From MH13 sp040219355 (GTDB taxonomy: Bacteria; Pseudomonadota; Alphaproteobacteria; Rhizobiales; MH13), in NCBI GenBank assembly GCA_040219355.1, contig JAVJSN010000014.1, positions 499,718 to 563,717 on the forward strand: DNA of 64,000 nt. Direction: 5' to 3'. How positions within the stretch are numbered: the first letter of the stretch is position 1; each line of letters starts with the position of its first letter. Below the pieces are notes generated by a model. The model had not been told where the DNA came from. It searched no databases and was given only the letters and a program-made list of their open reading frames with translations. Positions 33,671 through 41,956 of this stretch are shown here, in pieces. The translations under genes and the position numbers were made by a program.

Positions 33671-35209
33671 ATGGATGGTCTGCTAGCCCTCAGCCAAGCC
33701 TTCCAGCAGATGGCGACAGGCGAGATGCTGTTCCACGTGATGTGGGCAACGCTGCTTGGCATTTTTGTTGGCAGTCTGCCCGGCCTGACCGCCACCATGG
33801 GCGTCGCGCTGCTGACTACCCTCACCTACACGCTGGATCGCGATGCGGCGATCACCGTGCTCATCTGCATGTATGTCGGCGCCATTTATGGTGGCTCGCG
33901 CAGCGCGATCTTACTGAATATCCCCGGCACGCCAGCGAGCGCCGCGACGGCGCTAGACGGCTACCCTCTAGCGCAGTCAGGGCGCGCAGGATACGCCATG
34001 GCCTTGGCGACAGCGGGGTCGGCCTTGGGTACGATGGTAGGTATCTTGCTCTTGGTCCTGCTGGCCCCGCCTTTGGCCGAAGCAGCGCTGAACTTTGGAT
34101 CATTTGAGTTTTTCTGGCTGGCCGTATTTGGCATCGTCATCTCTGGTCAGCTCACAGGCGGTATCAGCCCACTCAAAGGCTACATAGCCGGGCTTATCGG
34201 CTTGATGGTGGCCATGATTGGCTCAGAGGGCATCCACGCCCATATTCGTTTTAACTTCGATATGCCGGAGCTGAACGGTGGCATCGGGCTAATCCCAGCG
34301 ATGGTTGGAGCATTCGGTTTTGCCGAAGTGCTCACCGTTATGTGGCGCGCCAAAGCCAACGTCGTGAACACCACCGGCGAGCGCGATCGCATTCTGCCCA
34401 AGCTCGTCGATCTTTGGCGCTACAAATTCACCATCGCGCGCTCAGGCGTTATCGGCACGCTTGTCGGCATAATCCCCGGCGTTGGCGAGGACATCGGCGC
34501 TTGGGCGTCCTACGCCGCCGCCCGCCGTACGAGCAAGGAACGCGCGCAGTTCGGCAAAGGCTCCTACGAAGGCCTCACCGCCGCAGAAACCGGTAACAGC
34601 GCTGTTGTGCCAGGTGCCTTGATCCCGGCACTGACGCTTGCGGTACCTGGGTCTGCCCCCGCCGCCGTCCTCATTGCTGCCCTTTTCATCCATGGCGTGC
34701 GCCCTGGCCCAATGATCATGATCGAGCAGCCGGAGTTCATTTATTCAGTGGCCGTCATGCTGATCTTCGCCACCATCGCGATCGCGGTTTTTGGCTTGTT
34801 TCTGACACGTGTTTTCATTCTGGTGCTGAAAGTGCCGCGCGAAATCTTGATGCCGCTCGTCTTCACGCTATGCGTGATTGGTCCTTACGCGCTCACCCAA
34901 CGAACCTTTGAAATCTGGGTCATGGTCGTCTTCGGCCTGCTGGGCTTCGTGTTGCGGCAGATGAACTATCCAATGGCACCTTTGGTGCTTGGAATTATCC
35001 TGGGCGCGTTATTGGACAAAAGCTTACGCCGCGGCCTCACCTTGAGCGATGGCGATTTAACGCCCTTCTTCACCCGCCCTATCTCAGCAGTGTTCGTCGC
35101 CGTCATTGTCGCCAGCATCGCTTTGGGTGTGCCTGCGGTGCGCAACGCGATCAGCCGCACCTTGGACCGACTTTTGAAGCGAGAAGCAGAAAGGTCGACC
35201 GATGGCTAG
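33671..35209 (+). CDS. tctA: Tripartite tricarboxylate transporter large permease subunit (TctA family)
   Basis: 512 aa permease with about 11-12 membrane segments that moves the substrate using an ion gradient. Family motifs: GSLPGLTATMGVALLTTLTY near the N-terminus, YVGAIYGGSRSAILLNIPGTP, ATALDGYPLAQSGRAG, and in the second half GIIPGVGEDIGAWASYAAA and the PGALIPALTLAVPGSAPAAVL region. No break or truncation. It begins one base after tctB and its last eight bases overlap the TetR gene, so transporter and regulator are coupled. Confidence 0.96.
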   Translation: MDGLLALSQAFQQMATGEMLFHVMWATLLGIFVGSLPGLTATMGVALLTTLTYTLDRDAAITVLICMYVGAIYGGSRSAILLNIPGTPASAATALDGYPLAQSGRAGYAMALATAGSALGTMVGILLLVLLAPPLAEAALNFGSFEFFWLAVFGIVISGQLTGGISPLKGYIAGLIGLMVAMIGSEGIHAHIRFNFDMPELNGGIGLIPAMVGAFGFAEVLTVMWRAKANVVNTTGERDRILPKLVDLWRYKFTIARSGVIGTLVGIIPGVGEDIGAWASYAAARRTSKERAQFGKGSYEGLTAAETGNSAVVPGALIPALTLAVPGSAPAAVLIAALFIHGVRPGPMIMIEQPEFIYSVAVMLIFATIAIAVFGLFLTRVFILVLKVPREILMPLVFTLCVIGPYALTQRTFEIWVMVVFGLLGFVLRQMNYPMAPLVLGIILGALLDKSLRRGLTLSDGDLTPFFTRPISAVFVAVIVASIALGVPAVRNAISRTLDRLLKREAERSTDG

Positions 35210-35921
35210 AGACTTGCCTGTCAGTGAACGACCAATAACGGCGGCCGCCCCACGCCAAACGGCGACCCGCTCTCCTCGAGAGCAGACCAAACCAAGCCCA
35301 AAACGCGATGCAGCACGCTCCAAGCGTGCCATTTTGGATGCCTCGCTCATTGAGTTCTCAACCTACGGTCATGCCGGGGCCCGCATCGATATGATCGCCG
35401 AGCGCGCTGGGGTCTCCAAGCCATTAATTTACAGCTATTTTGGCGACAAAGAGGCGCTCTACACAGCGGCGTTGCGCGAGGCCTATGTGCAAATTCGCCA
35501 AGGCGAACGCGATCTGGACCTCGATCACAAAGACCCAGAAACGGCGATCCGCGATCTGGTTGACTTCACACTACGCCATTTTCAGCACAAGCCTTGGTTC
35601 ATCTCCATGCTGAATACCGAAAATCTACGCGGTGGCGAAACCATTCGGCAAATCAAAGACGTTGCCGACATCCAATCACCTCTGATGGAAGAACTGCGCA
35701 GCTTGCTGGATCGTGGCATCGCGATGGGTGTGTTTCGCACCGGCATCGCGCCAACCGATCTCTACATCTCGATCGCATCACTTTGCTATTTTCCGATCTC
35801 GAACATGCACACGCTGCGAGCGGTCTTTAACGCACCAATCGATGAGGCGTGGCTCACCAAACGCAGTGCCGACATCGGCGAGATGGTTATCCGTTTTTTG
35901 CGTCCTGAAACAAAAGCTTAG
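35202..35921 (+). CDS. TetR/AcrR-family transcriptional regulator of the tct operon
   Basis: 239 aa. A ~35-residue Pro/Arg-rich N-terminal tail precedes the helix-turn-helix: RAILDASLIEFSTYGHAGARI, then MIAERAGVSKPLIYSYFGDKEALY. The ligand domain (residues ~95-230) has the DVADIQSPLMEELRSLLDRG helix pattern of the AcrR C-terminal group; the ligand is unknown. It starts inside tctA with an AAAGG site. Its place inside the operon and the palindrome on the operon's promoter suggest autoregulation by repression, relieved by the substrate or a pathway intermediate. This is inference. Confidence 0.92.
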   Translation: MARDLPVSERPITAAAPRQTATRSPREQTKPSPKRDAARSKRAILDASLIEFSTYGHAGARIDMIAERAGVSKPLIYSYFGDKEALYTAALREAYVQIRQGERDLDLDHKDPETAIRDLVDFTLRHFQHKPWFISMLNTENLRGGETIRQIKDVADIQSPLMEELRSLLDRGIAMGVFRTGIAPTDLYISIASLCYFPISNMHTLRAVFNAPIDEAWLTKRSADIGEMVIRFLRPETKA

Positions 35922-35962
35922 CAACACGTCTCCCTCCGAATTGCACACCGAAGGAACCTTCA

Positions 35963-37114
35963 ATGAGAACGCAGCGTATCGGCATCATCATGCATGGCAT
36001 CACAGGCAGAATGGGGATGAATCAGCATCTCATCCGCTCTGTGCTTGCGATCCGAGATCAAGGTGGCGTGGCGCTAGCTGATGGGTCCTATTTGGTACCA
36101 GACCCTATTCTTGTTGGCCGCAACGCCGACAAGGTTGAAGCCATTGCAAAGGCCCATAACGTGCCGCGCTGGACAACCGATCTGGACGCGGCTTTATCCA
36201 ACCCAGATGACACGCTATTTTTCGATGCGGCCTCCACCAAGCTCCGCCCGCAGTTGCTGAGAAAGGCTATCGATGCAGGAAAAAACATCTATTGCGAAAA
36301 GCCAGTGTCGGAGAGCTTGGCAGAAGCACTGGATATTGCTGCCTATGCCAAAGCCAAGGGTGTGAAGAACGGTATTGTTCACGATAAGCTCGATCTTCCT
36401 GGTCTCAAAAAGCTCAAACGCCTGCGCGATTCCGGCTTCTTTGGCCGCATTCTCTCAGTGCGCGGTGAGTTCGGTTATTGGGTGTTCGAAGGCGATTGGA
36501 TGCCCGCTCAGCGTCCCTCATGGAACTATCGTTCTGCCGATGGTGGTGGCATCATCTCAGACATGCTGTGCCATTGGCGATATGTGCTCGACAATGTCGT
36601 AGCGCCCGTTAAAGCCGTCTCGTGTTTAGGTGCAACACACATCCCTGAACGCTGGGATGAAAATAATGAGCCTTATCAGGCCGATGCTGATGATGCAGCC
36701 TATGCAACGTTTGAACTAGAAGGCGGTATCATCGCGCAGATCAATTCAAGCTGGTGCGTGCGCGTGCGCCGCGATGATCTGGTGACGTTCCAAGTTGATG
36801 GCACACACGGCTCAGCGGTTGCAGGCCTCCATTCCTGCGTTAGTCAGCAGCGCGTGAACACACCAAAGCCTGTTTGGAACCCGGACCAACCACAAACAAT
36901 GGACTTTTTCGACGACTGGGAGGAGGTGCCCGACAACGCAGTTTTCGACAATGGGTTCAAAGTGCAGTGGGAAGAGTTTCTGCGCCACATCGCTGAAGAC
37001 GCGCCCTGGAGCTACTCGCTGCTGGAAGGCGCCAAGGGTGTGCAGCTGGCCGAGCTTGGCGTGCAAAGCTGGAAGGAGCGTCGCTGGCTCGATGTTCCAG
37101 CGCTTGAGGTGTAG
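35963..37114 (+). CDS. Gfo/Idh/MocA-family oxidoreductase with DapB-like nucleotide loop
   Basis: 383 aa NAD(P)-dependent dehydrogenase, probably acting on a polyol, sugar or sugar acid. The Rossmann N-terminus is unusual: GITGRMG (residues 12-18) instead of GxGxxG, resembling the GxxGRMG of dihydrodipicolinate reductase. EKP (112-114, in YCEKPVSESLAEAL) is the family's catalytic-lysine motif. The C-terminal domain has GGGIISDMLCHWRYVLDN, where the His is a usual catalytic position. A GAAGGAA site precedes the start, 41 bases after tetR. Substrate unknown; the two enzymes downstream should act in the same pathway. Confidence 0.9.
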   Translation: MRTQRIGIIMHGITGRMGMNQHLIRSVLAIRDQGGVALADGSYLVPDPILVGRNADKVEAIAKAHNVPRWTTDLDAALSNPDDTLFFDAASTKLRPQLLRKAIDAGKNIYCEKPVSESLAEALDIAAYAKAKGVKNGIVHDKLDLPGLKKLKRLRDSGFFGRILSVRGEFGYWVFEGDWMPAQRPSWNYRSADGGGIISDMLCHWRYVLDNVVAPVKAVSCLGATHIPERWDENNEPYQADADDAAYATFELEGGIIAQINSSWCVRVRRDDLVTFQVDGTHGSAVAGLHSCVSQQRVNTPKPVWNPDQPQTMDFFDDWEEVPDNAVFDNGFKVQWEEFLRHIAEDAPWSYSLLEGAKGVQLAELGVQSWKERRWLDVPALEV

Positions 37115-37117
37115 CTA

Positions 37118-38278
37118 GTGACAACGATCAATCTCCCCACCGCATCGCGGAGCCTTAAACCGATTCAGCTAATAGCCGGGACAAAGCCTGTGCGGTCACC
37201 ACAAGGCTGGAATCGCATTGCCTATGCTGCCGCCCATGTCGTCGCCGACCCACTGGCCGACAACGATCCCTGGTTAGATGCAGCTATCGATTGGGATCGC
37301 ACGCTGGCTTTCAGGGAGCATCTTTGGTCGCTGGGCTTCGGTGTGGCTGAAGCGATGGACACAGCTCAGCGCGGCATGGGTCTGGATTGGGTGAAATCTT
37401 TGGAGCTTGTTCAGCGTTCGGTTTCAGCAGCAAAAGCAGGTAACCATCTGATTGCGTGCGGCGCCGGCACCGACCACCTGGCGCCTGGGCCTGACGTGAC
37501 AATTGACGATGTCATCGCTGCCTATGAAATGCAGTGCGAGGCAGTGGAAGCCACCGGCGCGCGCGTGATCTTAATGGCATCACGCGCACTGGCCAAAGCG
37601 GCCCAATCACGGGACGACTACGCCCGCGTTTACACCCGCGTACTGGGTAACCTGTCACAGCCTGCGATCCTGCACTGGCTTGGAGAAATGTTTGACCCGG
37701 CTTTGGAAGGTTATTGGGGATCGCAGAATCACATGCAGGCGATGGACAGCTGCTTGGACGTGATTACGTCCAACGCGGCAAAAATCGATGGCATAAAGAT
37801 CTCGCTCCTCTCAGCTGAGAAAGAAATCGCCATGCGCCGCCGTCTGCCGCAGGACGTAAAAATGTACACCGGCGATGATTTCAACTATCCAAACCTAATT
37901 GCAGGCGATGACGAAGGGTTTTCTCACGCACTGCTGGGCATCTTTGACCCCATTGCAGGTGCAGCGTCACAAGCACTTGGCGCGCTGGGCAAAGGCGATA
38001 GTGCTGCTTATCGCGCTGCCTTTGAACCAACTGTTCCGCTCTCGCGCCACATCTTCAAAGCACCAACCCGATTTTACAAAACTGGTGTGGTGTTCATGGC
38101 TTACCTGAATGGCCACCAAGACCACTTCACAATGATTGGCGGTCAGGAATCCACCCGCTCAACGCTGCATTTGGCCGATATCATCCGCCTGGCCAATGAT
38201 GCTCACCTCTTCACCGATCCCGACCAGGCTGCAGCACGTGCACGACCGGTTTTTGCTGCCCGCGGTGTGGAGATCTGA
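37118..38278 (+). CDS. Dihydrodipicolinate-synthase-like protein (DUF993 type), putative aldolase or dehydratase
   Basis: 386 aa from GTG 37118, behind GAGGTG, three bases after the preceding gene. It is a remote member of the DHDPS/N-acetylneuraminate lyase superfamily. Lys227 in KIDGIKISLLSAEKE aligns with the Schiff-base lysine context of that superfamily, and VKMYTGDDFNYPNLIAGDDEGFSH resembles the following GDD segment (split: VKMYTGDDFNYP, AGDDEGFSH). The usual YNVP tyrosine motif is not seen; instead the family-specific HWLGEMFDP stands at residues 186-194. A pyruvate-type aldolase or dehydratase chemistry is plausible; no substrate is established to my knowledge. Confidence 0.78.
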   Translation: MTTINLPTASRSLKPIQLIAGTKPVRSPQGWNRIAYAAAHVVADPLADNDPWLDAAIDWDRTLAFREHLWSLGFGVAEAMDTAQRGMGLDWVKSLELVQRSVSAAKAGNHLIACGAGTDHLAPGPDVTIDDVIAAYEMQCEAVEATGARVILMASRALAKAAQSRDDYARVYTRVLGNLSQPAILHWLGEMFDPALEGYWGSQNHMQAMDSCLDVITSNAAKIDGIKISLLSAEKEIAMRRRLPQDVKMYTGDDFNYPNLIAGDDEGFSHALLGIFDPIAGAASQALGALGKGDSAAYRAAFEPTVPLSRHIFKAPTRFYKTGVVFMAYLNGHQDHFTMIGGQESTRSTLHLADIIRLANDAHLFTDPDQAAARARPVFAARGVEI

Positions 38279-38281
38279 TCC

Positions 38282-39115
38282 ATGCCAAGCGCTGCTGAAC
38301 TTTCGCTGAACACCGCCACAGTACGGGTGCAGTGGAATTTGCGTCAATGCGTGGACGGTTGCGTGCGTCATGGCATCGGCGGCATTGCGCCTTGGCGTGA
38401 CAAGCTCCACGAGGCAGGCGTCAACGAGGGCGCGCGCATGATCAAAGATGCCGGCCTTTCCGTCTCAGGGCTTTGCCGCGGTGGCATGTTTACTGCTGAT
38501 GGCGCTCTCAGCGAGGCCGTGCTTGACGATAACAAGCGTGCCGTTGATGAAGCCGTCGCTATTGGTGCGGTCTGTTTGGTGATGGTGGTTGGTGGACTGC
38601 CCAAAGGCTCCAAGGATATTGCAGGCGCAAGATCTATCGTAACAGAAGGTCTCGCCAAGACATTAGACTACGCCCGGACTGTCAACATGCCGATCGCTAT
38701 CGAGCCGTTGCACCCGATGTATGCTGCTGACCGTGCCTGCGTGAACACAATGGCGCAGGCTCTGGACATTTGCGACCAACTCGACCCGCAAAGAACAGGC
38801 GCCATGGGTGTGGCCTGCGACGTCTACCACGTTTGGTGGGACCCGAACCTGCCGGCGCAAATCAAACGCGCGGGCAAAGATCAGATGCTCGCATTTCACA
38901 TTTGTGATTGGCTGGTACCAACCAACGATCTACTGCTCGATCGCGGAATGATGGGTGATGGCATCATCGATATCAAAGGCATTCGCGAGCAGATCGAGGC
39001 GGTCGGGTTTTCAGGCCTCAATGAGGTCGAAATTTTCTCTGCCGAGAACTGGTGGAAGCGCGATGCTGACGAGGTTCTCAGCATGATGGTAGAGCGAGGC
39101 GCGAGCGCCTCATAG
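38282..39115 (+). CDS. Sugar phosphate isomerase/epimerase (xylose-isomerase-like TIM barrel)
   Basis: 277 aa AP-endonuclease-2/xylose-isomerase-like TIM barrel. A plausible metal tetrad is Glu141 (IAIEPLHPMY), Asp180 (ACDVYHVWWDP), His206 (AFHICDW) and Glu250 (NEVEIFS). It follows the DUF993 gene by three bases with a GGAGATC site, completing a three-enzyme set with the dehydrogenase. Likely isomerises or epimerises the oxidised intermediate; direction and substrate unknown. Its stop lies three bases from the convergent pccA stop, with no terminator between. Confidence 0.88.
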   Translation: MPSAAELSLNTATVRVQWNLRQCVDGCVRHGIGGIAPWRDKLHEAGVNEGARMIKDAGLSVSGLCRGGMFTADGALSEAVLDDNKRAVDEAVAIGAVCLVMVVGGLPKGSKDIAGARSIVTEGLAKTLDYARTVNMPIAIEPLHPMYAADRACVNTMAQALDICDQLDPQRTGAMGVACDVYHVWWDPNLPAQIKRAGKDQMLAFHICDWLVPTNDLLLDRGMMGDGIIDIKGIREQIEAVGFSGLNEVEIFSAENWWKRDADEVLSMMVERGASAS

Positions 39116-39118
39116 GCT

Positions 39119-41128
39119 CTACTCGAACTCGATCATCACTTGGTCGACCGCCAGGCTTGCACCCGCTTCAACTTTGATACTTTTCACCTTTGCTTCGCGC
39201 TCGGCACGCAAGATGTTTTCCATCTTCATCGCCTCAACGATAGCGAGTTGCTGTCCCACTTGCACAGTGTCGCCTTCGCTCACATGCATGGAGACAACCA
39301 AACCAGGCATCGGACAAAGCAGATATTTTGACGTGTCTGGCGCGACCTTTTCCGGCATCAGTTCGGCAAGATCAGCGTTAGCACGCGGCATCACTTGTGC
39401 ATGCACTTGCGCGCCACGACGCTCCAGTTGGCGACTATGGCCATTACGCTTCAAGCGCACAGCAACAGACGCGCCGTTCACGGTTCCGAGCCACAAGCTG
39501 TCATTTGGCGTCCAGTGCGAGGCAATCGTCACCTCCTGCCCATCAAGTGTGGCCTTCAAATCGACAGGCGGCAAAGTGGTCCCAGCAAGCCTATTAGCAT
39601 CGTAGCGCGTGCCGTTCAAAAACACCGACCAGCTATCGCGCATGCCGCCGACATGAGGTCGTAACCGACCTGTGAGATGATCCAGGCGCTTGCGCTCCAC
39701 CACTTCCATGGCCAGCGCCGCGCTTGCAAAGACCAATGCCTCGTCGCGGTTTGGCTCAACCGGCACAAAGCCATCGGGAAACTCCTCGGCAATAAAGTTG
39801 GTGGTCAACTCACCTGACTTCCAACGCGGGTGGGTCATCAGCGCAGATAGGAACCCCATATTGTGCTGAATGCCATCAATCTGGAACTGATCCAACGCCT
39901 CCTCCATTGCGGCGATCGCAGACGCGCGGTCCGGCGCGTAGGTGACGAGCTTGGCAATCATCGGATCGTAGAACATCGAAATCTCAGAGCCCTCGACCAC
40001 GCCGGTGTCGACGCGTACGGTTTGTTCAGGGTCAGAGGTTTCCTCTGGCGGCACGTAGCGCGTTAAACGACCGATGGATGGCAAAAAGCCACGCACGGGA
40101 TCTTCGGCATAGACCCGTGACTCCACCGACCAGCCGGTCAACGTCACATCGTCTTGTGTGATGGCCAGCTGTTCGCCTGCTGCGGAGCGGATCATCTGCT
40201 CAACCAAATCAACACCGGTGACAAGTTCGGTCACCGGATGCTCCACCTGTAGGCGGGTGTTCATTTCTAGGAAGTAGAAGCTCTTATCCTGGCCAACCAC
40301 GAACTCCACGGTCCCAGCGGAGTCATAATCAACGGCCTTGGCCAGCGCGACCGCCTGCTCCCCCATGCGTTTGCGCGTTTCCTGATCAAGCAGCGGAGAT
40401 GGCGCCTCTTCAATCACCTTTTGATTGCGCCGCTGTATCGAGCATTCGCGTTCGCCGAGATAGACGCAGTTGCCATGTTTGTCGCCAAGCACCTGGATCT
40501 CGATGTGGCGCGGGTTCTCAATGAACTTTTCAACAAACAGACGATCATCACCAAATGACGAGGCCGCTTCGGAGCGTGAGCGCTCAAAACCTTCATGCAC
40601 TTCATCTGCCGAATAAGCGATGCGCATGCCCTTACCACCACCACCGGCTGAAGCTTTGATCATGACCGGATAGCCGATCTCATTGGCAATGCGGATCGCA
40701 TCGTCCGGAGTTTCAAGTATGCCCAGATAGCCAGGAACCGTGGAAACCCCTGCGTCTGCAGCAACTTTCTTCGATGTAATCTTATCGCCCATTGCGTCGA
40801 TGGCGCTGGGATTGGGCCCAATAAACGTGATACCAGCAGCGGCCAAATCCTTGGCGAAGCTCGCGCGTTCAGACAAGAAGCCATAGCCGGGGTGAACAGC
40901 ATCAGCACCAGATTTTTTGCAGGCCTCGATGATCACATCAGACAACAGATAAGACTGCGCTGCCGGCGGAGGACCGATATGCACCGCATCATCGGCCATC
41001 TTCACATGCAGGGCGCTGGCATCAGCGTCAGAGTAAACCGCAACGGTCTTAATCCCCAGCGCTTTGGCACTCTTGATGACGCGACAGGCAATTTCGCCGC
41101 GATTGGCGATCAGGATGGCATTGAACAC
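39119..41128 (-). CDS. pccA: Propionyl-CoA (acetyl-CoA type) carboxylase alpha subunit, biotin-containing
   Basis: Biotin carboxylase plus biotin carrier of propionyl-CoA carboxylase. 669 aa from GTG 41128, the length of PccA. N-terminal FNAILIANRGEIACRVIKSA, ATP-grasp loop ASAGGGGKGMRIA, HIEIQVLGD, ERECSIQRRNQKVIEEAPS, MNTRLQVEHPVTE, and the carrier domain ending with EAMKMEN where Lys635 is biotinylated. GTG 41128 is preceded by GGAG with a 7-base spacer; the 53 upstream codons are Cys/Arg-rich and lack similarity. Separated from pccB by an opposite-strand gene. Confidence 0.95.
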   Translation of the reverse strand: MFNAILIANRGEIACRVIKSAKALGIKTVAVYSDADASALHVKMADDAVHIGPPPAAQSYLLSDVIIEACKKSGADAVHPGYGFLSERASFAKDLAAAGITFIGPNPSAIDAMGDKITSKKVAADAGVSTVPGYLGILETPDDAIRIANEIGYPVMIKASAGGGGKGMRIAYSADEVHEGFERSRSEAASSFGDDRLFVEKFIENPRHIEIQVLGDKHGNCVYLGERECSIQRRNQKVIEEAPSPLLDQETRKRMGEQAVALAKAVDYDSAGTVEFVVGQDKSFYFLEMNTRLQVEHPVTELVTGVDLVEQMIRSAAGEQLAITQDDVTLTGWSVESRVYAEDPVRGFLPSIGRLTRYVPPEETSDPEQTVRVDTGVVEGSEISMFYDPMIAKLVTYAPDRASAIAAMEEALDQFQIDGIQHNMGFLSALMTHPRWKSGELTTNFIAEEFPDGFVPVEPNRDEALVFASAALAMEVVERKRLDHLTGRLRPHVGGMRDSWSVFLNGTRYDANRLAGTTLPPVDLKATLDGQEVTIASHWTPNDSLWLGTVNGASVAVRLKRNGHSRQLERRGAQVHAQVMPRANADLAELMPEKVAPDTSKYLLCPMPGLVVSMHVSEGDTVQVGQQLAIVEAMKMENILRAEREAKVKSIKVEAGASLAVDQVMIEFE

Positions 41129-41210
41129 GATGCAGCTCCGAGCTAGGCAGATGCACCTCATTACGGCGTTGCACAACGCCGGGCAACTTGACCGAAAGGT
41201 GAGGAAAAAC

Positions 41211-41951
41211 TTGGCATCGCAAGCACCCTTGATGCGCTTGGCACTGCTCGACCAGGCGCGCGGCCTCGCGCTGGTTGCAATGATCATTTACCATGCGCTG
41301 TGGGATGGCTTTCAGTTCGGCCTTCTCACCTGGACGTTGGAACGCGATCAAACGATGCGACTGGCAGCGCAGATCATTGCGGGCTCGTTTCTCACAATTA
41401 GCGGTGTGTCATTGGCGCTCTCTTCCGCTGCGTCTGATGTACAACTTATCCAACGGCAATCCTTTTGGAAGCGCACGGCTATCGTGGCAGCGGCTGCGGC
41501 ATTGGTCTCAGCGGCCAGTTTCGTTGTCCTTCCCCAAGCGCCGATCTATTTCGGTATCTTGCATCATATCGCGCTTGCCAGCGTGGTGGTGGCGCTCATT
41601 GCTCCACAACACGCCTTCGTGGCAGCGGCGTTGGCAGCTCTCGTGGTTATCGCTAAAGCTAACATTGCCTTGTCCGCGCTAAACCACCCAGCAACGATCT
41701 GGCTAGGTCTCGGGACAGAGGTGCCTGTGACGGCAGATTGGGTGCCTATGTTTCCTTGGCTTGCTGCCGGACTGTTAGGCTTTGCCATAGGCAAGCAAGT
41801 GTTCCTGCCTTGGCTGCAGTCGAGACCGCCATCGCCGCAGAAGCCCGCACGCGATCCACTCACATGGATGGGTCGGCACAGCCTAGCGATCTATCTAGTA
41901 CACCAACCCATACTGATCGCACTTATATATTTATATCAATGGCTTATTTGA
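41211..41951 (+). CDS. DUF1624/heparan-alpha-glucosaminide N-acetyltransferase-like membrane protein
   Basis: 246 aa polytopic membrane protein. MRLALLDQARGLALVAMIIYHALWDG is the opening of the DUF1624 family (here split as RLALLDQARGLALVAMIIYH and ALWDG); FGILHHIAL holds a conserved His, and RHSLAIYLVHQPILIALIYL ends it. About seven membrane segments. A TTG at 41211 with GAGG five to six bases upstream is the best start; ATG 41232 has no ribosome site. It lies between pccB and pccA on the opposite strand, divergent from pccA with 82 bases between starts, convergent with pccB. Substrate unknown. Confidence 0.82.
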   Translation: MASQAPLMRLALLDQARGLALVAMIIYHALWDGFQFGLLTWTLERDQTMRLAAQIIAGSFLTISGVSLALSSAASDVQLIQRQSFWKRTAIVAAAAALVSAASFVVLPQAPIYFGILHHIALASVVVALIAPQHAFVAAALAALVVIAKANIALSALNHPATIWLGLGTEVPVTADWVPMFPWLAAGLLGFAIGKQVFLPWLQSRPPSPQKPARDPLTWMGRHSLAIYLVHQPILIALIYLYQWLI

Positions 41952-41956
41952 CTTTT

